From: Longimicrobium sp.
GTDB taxonomy: Bacteria; Gemmatimonadota; Gemmatimonadetes; Longimicrobiales; Longimicrobiaceae
NCBI RefSeq assembly: GCF_035474595.1
Contig: NZ_DATIND010000046.1
Span: forward strand, 124,001 to 188,000
Reading direction: 5' to 3'
DNA length: 64,000 bases
In this document: in pieces, positions 32,859-41,373 of the stretch
How positions within the stretch are numbered: position 1 is the first letter of the stretch
Layout: each line of letters opens with the position of its first letter
Notes under the pieces: model-generated
The model's database searches: none
What the model saw: the letters and a program-made list of their open reading frames with translations, nothing else
Told to the model about the DNA's origin: nothing
Translations under genes and position numbers: made by a program

Positions 32859-34781
32859 ATGCTCATGACTCGATCATTCTCGCGCCGCGCCGGCATCGCC
32901 GTAGCGCTCACGCTGTTCTGCGCCGCGCCGCTTCGCGCGCAGAACGGTGCCGGACCCGTCTTCGTGAACGGCATGGCGCAGGTCGTTCCGGCGTTCGCCG
33001 ATTCCACGCAGTGGATTCGCCAGAATCTCTGGGTCGAGACGGACTTCGACTCCGATCGCGATGGGCGCAACGATCGCGTGCACGTGGACGTGACGCGGCC
33101 TCGCCAGACGGAGACCGAGGGGCTGAAGGTGCCGGTCGTGTATGGATCGAGCCCCTACTATGCCGGCGTCGCGCGCACGAACGTGTTCTGGGACGTGCGC
33201 CAGGAGCTCGGCCAGCCCTCGCCGCCGCGCGGGAAGATGCTCGCCGCCCCGTACGATTCGATGCGCACGCGCATCTCGAACCAGCTCGTGCGTACGTGGG
33301 TGCCGCGGGGCTTTGCCGTGGTGCATTCGGATGCGCCGGGCACCGGGCGCTCCCAGGGATGCGTGACGATCGGCGACACGCCGGAGCGCACCGCGATGAA
33401 GTTCGTCATCGACTGGCTGAACGGACGCGCGAGGGGCTATACGACGCCGGCCGGCGCAGAGGAGGTGTCGGCGATGTCGTGGTCGACGGGGAAGGTGGGA
33501 ATGATCGGCACGTCGTACGAGGGCACGCTGCCGCTCGCCGCGGCTACCACGGGGGTCGCGGGACTCGAGGTCGTCATCCCGGTCTCGCCGAACACGTCCT
33601 ACTACCACTACTATCGTTCGAACGGGCTGGTGCGTTCGCCGGGCGGGTATCTCGGCGAAGACATGGACGTGCTCTACGACTTCGTCGCCAGCGGCAATCC
33701 CGCCACGCGCGTCGTGTGCGACCGTCTCTGGAAGAACGGCGTATTCGCCGCGGGACAGGACCGCGCGACCGGCGACTTCAACGACTTCTGGGCCTCGCGC
33801 GAGCTGCTGCCGTACGTGGGGAACATCCGGGCGGCGGTGCTGCTCGCGCACGGGCTCAACGACTTCAACGTGATGCCGTCGCACAGCGTGCGGATCTACG
33901 AGGCGATGAAGGCGCGCGGACTGCCCGTCTCGCTCTACCTGCATCCGGGCGGTCACGGGGGCGATCCGCCCGCCGACATGGTGAACCGCTGGTTCACGCA
34001 CTACCTGTACGGCGTGGACAACGGTGTCGGCAGCGACCCGCCGGTGTGGATCGTGTCGAGCACCGCCGTCGATTCGGCCATCGCGAAGGCACGCAGGTCG
34101 GGCGGGCGTGCCACGATGCCGGCGCCGGTTCCGTTCGCGTCGTTCCCGGTCCCGGGCTCCGCACCTGTCCGGCTGTATCCCGCGGGTGACGGCAACGGCA
34201 TCGCCTCGCTCGCCCTTCGTCCCGCGCGAGGGGTCGACTCCATCGTCGACGACGCCGCCGTCTCCGGGAGCGCCAATGCCGGCGCGTCACGCTCGTCCCA
34301 TCGCCTGCTCTTCGCGACGGCGCCGCTCACCGATTCGCTGCACATCTCCGGGACGCCGCGCGTCACGGTGCGCATCGCCGTCGACCGGCCCGCGGCAAAC
34401 CTCAGCGTGTGGCTCGTGACGCTGCCCTACGACCCGGCGCCGACCGGCTCAGCCAGCCACGCGGGCGTGGTGACGCGCGGGTGGGCCGACATCCAGAACC
34501 ATGCGTCGCTCACGCGCGGCGGCGTCTACGACTCCATGCGCCGCGGCGAGCCGCTCGTTCCGGGCAGGTACTACGACCTGACCTTCGATCTGGAGCCGGA
34601 CGATCAGGTCATCCCGGCGGGGAGACAGCTCGGGGTCATGATCATGTCCAGCGACCCGGAGTTCACGCTCTGGCCGGGGGCGGGAACGCGGCTGACGGTG
34701 GATCTCGCGGGGACGTCGTTCTCGGTGCCGGTCGTGGGCGGCGGCGCGGCGCTGGAGCGCGCGGGCGGCGTGCGGCGGTAA
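32859..34781 (+). CDS. Secreted S15-family peptidase/CocE-type hydrolase (640 aa)
   Basis: Signal peptide MLMTRSFSRRAGIAVALTLF ... APLRAQ. The catalytic fold contains GMIGTSYEGTLP (GxSYxG nucleophile) near residue 222, a DFNVMPSHS Asp region and LHPGGHGG His region, followed by a C-terminal jelly-roll (RVTVRIAVDRPAANLSVWLV). This is the X-Pro dipeptidyl-peptidase/CocE layout; it could cleave X-Pro dipeptides or esters/amides. Its length fits the family. It is a single gene with terminators on both sides. Confidence 0.88.
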   Translation: MLMTRSFSRRAGIAVALTLFCAAPLRAQNGAGPVFVNGMAQVVPAFADSTQWIRQNLWVETDFDSDRDGRNDRVHVDVTRPRQTETEGLKVPVVYGSSPYYAGVARTNVFWDVRQELGQPSPPRGKMLAAPYDSMRTRISNQLVRTWVPRGFAVVHSDAPGTGRSQGCVTIGDTPERTAMKFVIDWLNGRARGYTTPAGAEEVSAMSWSTGKVGMIGTSYEGTLPLAAATTGVAGLEVVIPVSPNTSYYHYYRSNGLVRSPGGYLGEDMDVLYDFVASGNPATRVVCDRLWKNGVFAAGQDRATGDFNDFWASRELLPYVGNIRAAVLLAHGLNDFNVMPSHSVRIYEAMKARGLPVSLYLHPGGHGGDPPADMVNRWFTHYLYGVDNGVGSDPPVWIVSSTAVDSAIAKARRSGGRATMPAPVPFASFPVPGSAPVRLYPAGDGNGIASLALRPARGVDSIVDDAAVSGSANAGASRSSHRLLFATAPLTDSLHISGTPRVTVRIAVDRPAANLSVWLVTLPYDPAPTGSASHAGVVTRGWADIQNHASLTRGGVYDSMRRGEPLVPGRYYDLTFDLEPDDQVIPAGRQLGVMIMSSDPEFTLWPGAGTRLTVDLAGTSFSVPVVGGGAALERAGGVRR

Positions 34782-34817
34782 GGCTGGGCTGCTGTTGTCG
34801 CAGGTCGAAGTAGTATA

Positions 34818-34846
34818 GGGCCGCCGCGTACACCGGCGGCCCTTTT
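34818..34846 (+). terminator. Terminator after the S15 peptidase gene
   Basis: GGGCCGCCG pairs with CGGCGGCCC around GCGTACAC-type loop, followed by TTTT. About 37 bp after the stop codon. Confidence 0.8.
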
Positions 34847-34921
34847 GCATCGAGATCAGAGTGGCGCCCGAGGCATTTGAGAGGGAATAACTTTGGCTGA
34901 ATTCTATCGGGGATTGTTGCG

Positions 34922-36661
34922 ATGCCTATTCCGATCCACCACTTGACCCAGGACCAAGCCCCGCTCGTCTTTGTCGCTCCTGGCGATAATCTCGAAGACG
35001 CTGTCGGGAAGATGATCGAACATGATTTCAGCCAGCTTCCCGTGGTGGAAAATGGGCGGCCTTACGGAAAGCCGGCCAGCTTCGTTACGAGCAGTTCCGT
35101 CGCCCGTGCTCTGCGCATCTTCCGATCGCCGCTTCACCATCTCCGGGTGCGAGACGCAGTCATTCCCGCTCCAACCGTTCTCTCGGATGATGACGTATTC
35201 GCAAAGATGGATGATCTCCTCGATGCTTACGCGGTTCTGGTGCTGAACCCCGATGGCACGATCGCGGGAATCGTTACCAACTACGATACCACACAGTACT
35301 TTCGCCGCCGCGCGGAAGACGTGCTCCTGGTCGAGGACATCGAAACCACGCTGAAGGACCACATCAGGAGTGCGTATGGCGGAGACGAAGGGGATCCCGA
35401 CGGACCACTCAGCGCAGCCGTAAATTCGCTCAGCACTCCAACCGATTCGATTCGTGAGACATGCCGCAAGAGCTTCCGGCGCTTCTGTGGACTGAAGTTG
35501 ATTCAGGTCACGGAGGCGGACGTCTCCGAGTTTGTCGAGCGGTCAGTCGGGAAAACGTCGGCAGAGCGAAAGTTTGAGGATCTCTCGCTATACGAGTACA
35601 TCGAGCTGGCGTGCCGCTCGGATGCCTGGGAGCGTTTAGGAGTGGTGTTCGGCGTCCCCGTGACCGCATTCCGGGAGATGCTTGACGATGTCCGAAAGAC
35701 CCGGAACAAGCTGATGCATTTCCGGGCCGACGTCGACGCGGTCGAGCGCGACCGGCTGAGATTCTGCGCGGAGTGGTTCAAGAACCATCCACCCGTGATG
35801 ATGGAGACTGCCAGGGAAGAATCGGGCACCGAAGCTTCGGCCAATATTCCTGTTCCATCCGGAATGGAGGATGGCCTTCAGTACGTCGAAGATGCCTCCG
35901 CCGGTACGGAGGCCGGATACACCGGGAGTGACATCGTCGACAGCAAATACGCTCCGCTCGCGAGGCATCTGGCGCGGCTGCCGCGTTCCCTCGAGCGTGT
36001 CGCTCTCACGTTCGGCGAGATCGAGGAGATCATCGACGCCGAGTTGCCAGCAGCCGCTCGCGATCATCGCGCCTGGTGGTCGAACGATACGACCGCCCAC
36101 GTTCAGTCCGCGCAGTGGCTGGATGTCAACTGGCGCGTTGTTTCGATCAACATGACGAACGAGCGGGTGGTGTTCGCACGTGCGCGAGATCGGGAACGCG
36201 CGTACATCCATTTCTTCAGCATTGTGCAGAACCGGCTACGAGAGACGAACCTGCCGCTGGCTTCGGCGAATCCCCTCGGCCAGAATTGGATCCCTATCAT
36301 CTATTATCACGGTACCGGCCTCACCCTGGTCCTGTCGTTCGCCCGTCGCCGGCGATTCCGCCTGGAGTGCTACATCGATACCGGGGATGGGACCAGCAAC
36401 ACTGAGCTTTTCCGGCAACTCCACGCCCATCGGGACTCTCTCGAAGCGGTGATCGGCTCCACGCTCGAATGGGAGCAACTTGATAACCGCCGGGCCTGCA
36501 GGGTCGCCTTGTACACGTCCGGGTCAATCAACGATGACTCTGTGGATCTCGAGAAACTCGTAGAATGGGTGGCCGAGAACGCTCCGCGAATGCATCGGGG
36601 GCTCGCGGAACTCATCCCGCTCATTACGGGTGTGGATGATCCCTTCGCCAATCCGGAGTGA
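34922..36661 (+). CDS. CBS-HEPN-DUF7662-DUF4268 multidomain protein (579 aa)
   Basis: Four parts can be recognised. Residues 1-140 are a CBS pair (GDNLEDAVGKMIEHDFSQLP and NPDGTIAGIVTNYD), likely a nucleotide sensor. Residues about 170-300 look like a Swt1/HEPN-type domain with RNKLMH (R-x4-H, about residue 261), the active-site motif of HEPN ribonucleases. Residues about 345-425 have the DUF7662 pattern (YAPLARHLARLPRSLERVAL then DHRAWWSNDTT and WRVVSINMTNERVVFAR). Residues about 430-570 match DUF4268 (RAYIHFFSIVQNRLRETNLP). GC is lower than in the neighbours. The combination suggests a sensor-effector protein of anti-phage or toxin type; no antitoxin or partner gene is adjacent. Confidence 0.75.
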   Translation: MPIPIHHLTQDQAPLVFVAPGDNLEDAVGKMIEHDFSQLPVVENGRPYGKPASFVTSSSVARALRIFRSPLHHLRVRDAVIPAPTVLSDDDVFAKMDDLLDAYAVLVLNPDGTIAGIVTNYDTTQYFRRRAEDVLLVEDIETTLKDHIRSAYGGDEGDPDGPLSAAVNSLSTPTDSIRETCRKSFRRFCGLKLIQVTEADVSEFVERSVGKTSAERKFEDLSLYEYIELACRSDAWERLGVVFGVPVTAFREMLDDVRKTRNKLMHFRADVDAVERDRLRFCAEWFKNHPPVMMETAREESGTEASANIPVPSGMEDGLQYVEDASAGTEAGYTGSDIVDSKYAPLARHLARLPRSLERVALTFGEIEEIIDAELPAAARDHRAWWSNDTTAHVQSAQWLDVNWRVVSINMTNERVVFARARDRERAYIHFFSIVQNRLRETNLPLASANPLGQNWIPIIYYHGTGLTLVLSFARRRRFRLECYIDTGDGTSNTELFRQLHAHRDSLEAVIGSTLEWEQLDNRRACRVALYTSGSINDDSVDLEKLVEWVAENAPRMHRGLAELIPLITGVDDPFANPE

Positions 36662-36788
36662 TTAATCAAACGACTCCCTTGGCTTCCGCACGTCCGATCA
36701 TTACACTGCGCACTCCACCGCAACCATCCCGATCGCGACCGACTGACCCGCGTCGGCTCGCAGTTCATCCTCCATCCGGAGTTCGCGC

Positions 36789-37949
36789 ATGGATTCGAAC
36801 GGCTCCTCCGCAGCGCCTCCGTCCGTCGCGTCCGCGGCCGACGGCCAGGTGCTGCTGATGGTGGGCACCATGAAGGGCGCGTTCGTGTTCCGCTCCGACG
36901 GCGAGCGGCGGGAGTGGCGGATGGAGGGGCCGCACTTCCGCGGCGAGACCGTGTACTCGCTGGCCTTCGACCAGCGCGGCGGGCGGCGGCGGATGCTGGC
37001 CGGCACGCAGAGCTGGCACTGGGGCAGCGTGGTGCGCGCCAGCGACGACCTGGGCGCCACCTGGAGCTCGCCCGAGCGGAAGAACGTGCGCTTCCCGGAG
37101 GACTCCGGACTGGCGCTGGCCAACATCTGGCAGCTCCGCCCCGGCCGCGCGAGCGAGCCCGACGTCGTCTACTGCGGCGTGGAGCCGGCGGCGCTCTTCG
37201 AGTCGCGCGACGCGGGCGAGACGTTCGAGCCCGTCGACGGGCTGCTGCACCACGAGCAGCGGCCGAAGTGGATGCCGGGCGGCGGCGGGCTCTGCCTGCA
37301 CACCATCGTCTTCGACCACGCCGAGCCGCGGCGGATGGGCATCGCCATCTCCACCGCGGGGTTCTACCGCACCGACGACGGGGGCGAAAGCTGGCAGCCG
37401 CGCAACCAGGGCGTGCGCGCGGAGTTCCTCCCCGACAAGTATCCCGAGATCGGGCAGTGCGTGCACAAGGTGGTCAATCACCCGTCACGCCCCGAGCGGC
37501 TCTTCCTGCAGAACCACTGGGGGCTCTACCGCAGCGACGACTGGGGCGACAGCTGGACCGACATCGCCAACGGCGTTCCGTCGGACTTCGGGTTCGCCAT
37601 GGAGATGCATCCCCACGACCCGGACACGGTCTACATCGTGCCGCTGGAGTCCGACGGGTTCCGCTGCGTTCCCGAGGCCAGGATGCGCGTCTACCGCACC
37701 CGCGACGCCGGCGCGTCGTGGCAGCCGCTGGCGAACGGGCTGCCGCAGGAGGGCGCGTACGAGACCGTGCTGCGCGACGCGATGTCCACCGACGGGCACC
37801 GCCAGGCGGGGATCTATTTCGGCACGCGGCTGGGGAAGCTGTACGGCTCGGCGGACGAGGGGGAGAGCTGGATGGAGATCGCCGACGCGCTGCCGCCCAT
37901 CGTCTGCGTCCGGGCCGCCGTGCTGGGCGGCGCCGCGGCGGGGAGCTGA
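36789..37949 (+). CDS. BNR/VPS10-type beta-propeller protein (386 aa)
   Basis: Repeated BNR/Asp-box motifs can be seen: SDDLGATWSSPE, SRDAGETFEPVD, TDDGGESWQPRN, SDDWGDSWTDIA, TRDAGASWQPLA and ADEGESWMEIA, six blades of a propeller. No signal peptide, so probably cytoplasmic. Such proteins were once called exo-alpha-sialidases but many have no sialidase catalytic set. The stop is 8 bp before the start of a MoaD/ThiS-like gene, so the two form an operon. This pair occurs widely in bacteria; the joint role is not known to me. Confidence 0.82.
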   Translation: MDSNGSSAAPPSVASAADGQVLLMVGTMKGAFVFRSDGERREWRMEGPHFRGETVYSLAFDQRGGRRRMLAGTQSWHWGSVVRASDDLGATWSSPERKNVRFPEDSGLALANIWQLRPGRASEPDVVYCGVEPAALFESRDAGETFEPVDGLLHHEQRPKWMPGGGGLCLHTIVFDHAEPRRMGIAISTAGFYRTDDGGESWQPRNQGVRAEFLPDKYPEIGQCVHKVVNHPSRPERLFLQNHWGLYRSDDWGDSWTDIANGVPSDFGFAMEMHPHDPDTVYIVPLESDGFRCVPEARMRVYRTRDAGASWQPLANGLPQEGAYETVLRDAMSTDGHRQAGIYFGTRLGKLYGSADEGESWMEIADALPPIVCVRAAVLGGAAAGS

Positions 37950-37957
37950 GAGGGGAG

Positions 37958-38239
37958 ATGGGGATCACCATCGAGCTGCCGAGCGCGCTCCGCCCCTTCG
38001 CCGGGGGGAGCCTGGCCGTGACGCTGGACGAGCGCTGCGACACCGTCCGCGACGCGCTCGGCGCCCTGGCCCGCCACCACGCCGGCGTGGTCGACCGCGT
38101 GGTGGAGGAGACCGGCGAGCTGCGCCGCCACGTGAACGTCTTCGTCAACGGCGACAACGTGCGCTTCCTGGACGGCCTCGGCACGCCGGTGGGCGAGGGG
38201 AGCACGATCATCATCGTCCCCTCCGTCAGCGGCGGCTAG
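37958..38239 (+). CDS. MoaD/ThiS-family ubiquitin-like protein (93 aa)
   Basis: Starts MGITIELPSALRPFAGGSLA after AGGGGAG. The beta-grasp pattern includes ELRRHVNVFVNGDNVRFLDG and ends STIIIVPSVSGG, the di-glycine C-terminus required for adenylation and thiocarboxylation or conjugation. It is a sulfur carrier (molybdopterin, thiamine or other) or a protein modifier. No E1-like or moeB gene is adjacent. Coupled to the BNR-propeller gene. Confidence 0.85.
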   Translation: MGITIELPSALRPFAGGSLAVTLDERCDTVRDALGALARHHAGVVDRVVEETGELRRHVNVFVNGDNVRFLDGLGTPVGEGSTIIIVPSVSGG

Positions 38240-38274
38240 CGGCCGGGGACGGCGATTGGAGATGGACGGACGAC

Positions 38275-38304
38275 GATGGCCCCGCCATGAGCAGCGGGGC
38301 CATC
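38275..38304 (+). terminator. Terminator after the BNR-MoaD operon; gap 38240-38640
   Basis: GATGGCCCCGC pairs with GCGGGGCCATC, an eight-base loop, followed by TCCATTCC. The rest of 38305-38640 is GC-rich, contains no convincing ORF, and carries no clear promoter for the next gene. Confidence 0.75.
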
Positions 38305-38640
38305 TCCATTCCGGGGTTCGGGAGGATCGGGTCGTGCACGGGACGTGGGATCCGCCTCGCGGCTCCGGAGGGAGATGGCAATCTCCCCCCATCGCCCCTC
38401 GCCCATGGGTGAACGCGTCAGGGGATGGAGATGCGATGAAGCTCCCCATCCCCCGGATGCCAGGTCCCATTATGTCTCGCCGGACCGGCGGGGATGAAGG
38501 CGGGCGGCGGCTCTTCGCGCGGACGATCCCGTCGCCGCCCTCGCGTCCGATGCGGGGCTTGTGCGGCAGGTATCTGGCGCCAAGAGATAGGCGGAGGTAA
38601 ACTGCGCTCAGGTTTCGGATCCCTTCCCTTGCGCCCGACA

Positions 38641-39915
38641 ATGAGCGAGCCAGCCCCTACCTTGCGCCGTCCGCGCAGCAGGCTTTCTCCCGCTCCCCCC
38701 ATGCCCGCCGCGCGCCCCTCGCTGCTGGTGCTGGACGAGGTGCCGGAGGCGCGCGCCGCCTATTCGTTCTGGCGCATCCTCGCCGACCTGGAGGTGATTT
38801 CCACGCCCGCGCGCGACGACGGCACGCCCTTCGGCGGGGCGGACGCGCTGGAGCTTCCGGCGGAGCTGGGCGACGCGGCGCGCGTTCTCGCCGGGCGCGA
38901 GAGCCACGTCCCGGGCGAGGTGGCGGACGCCTGCGCGGCGGTGTGGGAGTGGGCGGAGCAGCGGGGAATGCCGGAGCTGGCGCTGCAGTTCGCCGAGGCG
39001 GCCGCGCGGCTGGAGCCGGACAGCTCCGCGCGCGCCGCGACGGCCGGGCGGCTCTGCCGGCGGCGGAGCGAGCGCATCCGCGGCACCCTCTGGTTCCGCC
39101 GCGCGGCGCGGCTGGCGCGGGTGAGCCACGCGAAGACCGCCGAGGTCGACTTCGCCATCGCCCACCTGGGGTGGGGAAACCTGGAAAGCGACCTGGGGCG
39201 CTTCGGCGAGGCCGAGAAGCACGCCGACAAGGGGCGCCGCGCGGCGCTGCGCGTGGGGCGGCGGAGCCTGGCGGCGTCGGCATACCACGACCTGATGACC
39301 ATCCGCATCCACTCGGGGCGGCTGGACGAGGCCGCGGCCCACGCCCGGAGCGCGGTGGCCTTCTACAAGCCCGAGCACCCGCGCGTCCCCGCGCTGGCGC
39401 ACGACATCGCCTTCCTGTGGGCCTGCCGCGGGTTCTTCTCCAGCGCCGCGCCGCTGTACGACGCGGTGCTGCCCTTCATCCACCTGGCCGCCGAGCGCGT
39501 GGTGGTGCTGGCCAACCAGGCCCGCGCGGCCGGCGCCTGCCGCGACCGGCTGCGCTACGAGCGCGCCTACCAGGCGGTGGAGCGGCTGCGCCAGGCGGGC
39601 GAGACGGTGCCCGCCAGCGCCTTCTACCACCTGGCCGAGGGGTGCCGCTCGTTCGAGGAGTGGAACCGCGCCGAACAGTGCTGCCTGCTGGCGCTGCGGC
39701 TGGCCGGCGAGCGCGGGAACGCGCTCACGGTGGCCCAGGCGCAGCAGCTGCTGGCCGGCCTCCGCGTGCGCGCCCCCGGCGACCGCGACGTGGTTCCCCC
39801 CGAAGGCGGCGAGGTGGACCTCGTCCGCGAATCCCTCCTCCGCAAGCTGCGGAAGCACGCCCCGGGCGCCAGGCCCAGGGCGGTCCCGCCGGAGAAGTAT
39901 CCCATCGAGCAGTAG
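38641..39915 (+). CDS. TPR-like helical repeat protein (424 aa)
   Basis: Starts MSEPAPTLRRPRSRLSPAPP. Residues about 100-400 are a stack of tetratricopeptide-like helix pairs (GNLESDLGRFGEAEKHADKG, RIHSGRLDEAAAHARSAVAF, SFEEWNRAEQCCLLALRLAG). There is no DNA-binding domain and no membrane segment. Proteins of this build in Gemmatimonadota often occur alone. It may be a scaffold or a degenerate regulator. The C-terminus is basic and Pro-rich (HAPGARPRAVPPEKYPIEQ). It converges with the small lipoprotein gene 2 bp away. Confidence 0.78.
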   Translation: MSEPAPTLRRPRSRLSPAPPMPAARPSLLVLDEVPEARAAYSFWRILADLEVISTPARDDGTPFGGADALELPAELGDAARVLAGRESHVPGEVADACAAVWEWAEQRGMPELALQFAEAAARLEPDSSARAATAGRLCRRRSERIRGTLWFRRAARLARVSHAKTAEVDFAIAHLGWGNLESDLGRFGEAEKHADKGRRAALRVGRRSLAASAYHDLMTIRIHSGRLDEAAAHARSAVAFYKPEHPRVPALAHDIAFLWACRGFFSSAAPLYDAVLPFIHLAAERVVVLANQARAAGACRDRLRYERAYQAVERLRQAGETVPASAFYHLAEGCRSFEEWNRAEQCCLLALRLAGERGNALTVAQAQQLLAGLRVRAPGDRDVVPPEGGEVDLVRESLLRKLRKHAPGARPRAVPPEKYPIEQ

Positions 39916-39916
39916 C

Positions 39917-40129
39917 TCAGTAGCCCGAGCCCAGGGTCCCGTTCCCCTCGGCCGACCGGTCGTAGCCGCTTCCCAGCGTGCCGTTCCCCGGCACCGCCGA
40001 GGGCACGCTGCTCCCGTTTTCGCTCCGGGTTCCGCGGGCGCTGGCGCCGTCGGGGCCCGCGATGCTGCCGTTGCAGGCGCCGAGGACCGCCACCGAGAGC
40101 GGAAGCAGGAGGATGCGGGCACGCTTCAT
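39917..40129 (-). CDS. Small lipoprotein with GNGTLGSGY repeats (70 aa)
   Basis: Lipoprotein leader MKRARILLLPLSVAVLGAC with lipobox LGAC. The mature chain is short and disordered and ends with two copies of GNGTLGSGY separated by DRSAE. The start follows CTGGAGGTCTCC. No family known; the repeated tail looks like a surface or recognition tag. Upstream, 40130-40493 has no further gene; a TTGACA at 40454 has no matching -10. Confidence 0.7.
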   Translation of the reverse strand: MKRARILLLPLSVAVLGACNGSIAGPDGASARGTRSENGSSVPSAVPGNGTLGSGYDRSAEGNGTLGSGY

Positions 40130-40493
40130 GGAGACCTCCAGAAAGTTAAGGGCAACAGAGGGTACATCTCGAAGCTAATCCGCACGCAAAGCGACAGCAA
40201 CTGGTGTATCGCCCTGCTTCCGATCCTAATCGGACAGGGACAGGTATACACAGCTTGCGCGGAGTATGCCAGTGGGTGTCCGAATCGGCACGGGTTGGCC
40301 CATAAGAGTTGACGTCCGGACCCGCGGTCCCTATTCATAACGAACGGTATACGGAGTTGACGGCCCCGGAGCGGATTTCCGGGTCGCGCCTGAGACGCCG
40401 CCACGTTCCGGAAGCCCGGGGCGCGCGGCCGGCCCCACGGGCTCCGTAAGTGGTTGACAGACAATGGATTCACCGACCTGCGGAGGGATGTTG

Positions 40494-40706
40494 ATGCGTC
40501 CACACGCCTCACCGGACGACCCGCCCGGCAGCCCCGAAACCGGCGACGACCCGGGCGGCTCCGAATCGATGATTCGGCCCATCCGGCGCGCCGGCCGTCC
40601 GCGCGGCGCGCGGCCCCGCACCACGCCGCCGTCCACCGGCGGGTTCTCGCTCGATTGGCCTCCTCATCGCCCCGGTCGTGATGGCTACTATGGCTCCGGC
40701 GCCTGA
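40494..40706 (+). CDS. Possible small disordered protein (70 aa)
   Basis: The ATG is preceded by CGGAGGGATGTTG. The frame (MRPHASPDDPPGSPETGDDP then GRPRGARPRTTPPSTGGFSL) is Pro/Arg/Gly-rich, without known domain, and overlaps the next ORF by 26 bases. It may be a real leader-type gene or a chance frame in GC-rich DNA. Confidence 0.3.
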   Translation: MRPHASPDDPPGSPETGDDPGGSESMIRPIRRAGRPRGARPRTTPPSTGGFSLDWPPHRPGRDGYYGSGA

Positions 40707-40953
40707 CCCCTCCCTGCAGGAGCGCGCGGCCGAGGCCGAGCGCCTGCGCGACGAGCTGGCGGGGGTGGCGCGGCAGATCGCGCGGCTCCTGGTGCAGCCG
40801 CGCTACGACGAGGCCGAGCTGGCCGAGCTGGACGTGCGGGCGCGCGACCTGCGCCAGCAGCTGGCCCGCGCGATGCCGCCGCACGACGTGGAGGGGCCGC
40901 CGGAGCTGCGGCTCCCCGTCTCCTACGGCGGCGGGCTCGTCTCGGGCGGCTGA
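40681..40953 (+). CDS. Small coiled-coil protein (90 aa)
   Basis: MATMAPAPDPSLQERAAEAE opens a helix with heptad-type spacing (LRDELAGVARQIARLLVQPR, then LDVRARDLRQQLARAMPP) that predicts an antiparallel coiled-coil hairpin. The tail LRLPVSYGGGLVSGG is Gly-rich. Soluble; no family recognised. It converges with the aldo/keto reductase gene at an inverted repeat. Confidence 0.5.
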   Translation: MATMAPAPDPSLQERAAEAERLRDELAGVARQIARLLVQPRYDEAELAELDVRARDLRQQLARAMPPHDVEGPPELRLPVSYGGGLVSGG

Positions 40954-40972
40954 GATACAGAAGAAAGGAAAC

Positions 40973-41038
40973 TCACGCGGAGACGCGGAGACACGGGGAA
41001 CTCATCGCGGTTCTCCGGGTCTCCGCGTTTCTGCGTGA
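40973..41038. terminator. Long purine-rich inverted repeat at convergent junction (2)
   Basis: Left arm 40973-41000 (TCACGCGGAGACGCGGAGAC and on) pairs with right arm 41011-41038 with a few mismatches. Lies between the coiled-coil gene (+) and the aldo/keto reductase gene (-). Confidence 0.75.
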
Positions 41039-41074
41039 TACAGAATCCGCCGGGAGAGTGGGTGCCGGGCCGAA

Positions 41075-41133
41075 CAGCCTCGCGCAGTTTGCGAGGCTTC
41101 CCGTAGTTGTTGCTGCGACTTCAGTCGCCGGTG
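41075..41133 (+). repeat. REP element copy 5
   Basis: Same orientation as copy 1, GTAG linker, with the extended flank GCCGAACAGCCTCGC shared with copies 1, 6 and 7. Confidence 0.9.
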
Positions 41134-41308
41134 CGGGAGCCGGCCCAGCGTCAACCAGGCATCGTCAACTGCGTCATCAGGGGGGATGGAGATAGCCCCA
41201 CCCGCGTCACGCCGGGCAATCACCTCTGATCGAAAAATCCGCGATACTCATCGCATGCCGAGCCCTCCACGGCGGTCCCGCGCCATTCGCGCAGGATGCC
41301 GGGTATAT

Positions 41309-41369
41309 CACCTGGCACCTGGCACCTGGCACTTGGCACTTGGCACTTGGCACTTGGCACTTGGCACTT
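41309..41369. repeat. Heptameric tandem repeat (TGGCACY)n
   Basis: Eight or more units of CTTGGCA/CCTGGCA with period 7, ending 5 bp before the stop codon of the aldo/keto reductase gene. Related runs occur after glmM (29068 and 29219). Confidence 0.8.
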
Positions 41370-41373
41370 CCGT

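Noticed and set aside
40454-40459. TTGACA as promoter of the 40494/40681 genes
   Set aside because: There is no matching -10 hexamer 16-18 bp downstream.
41309-41369. Tandem repeat considered as a CRISPR array
   Set aside because: Period is 7 bp with no unique spacers and no cas genes are present in the window.
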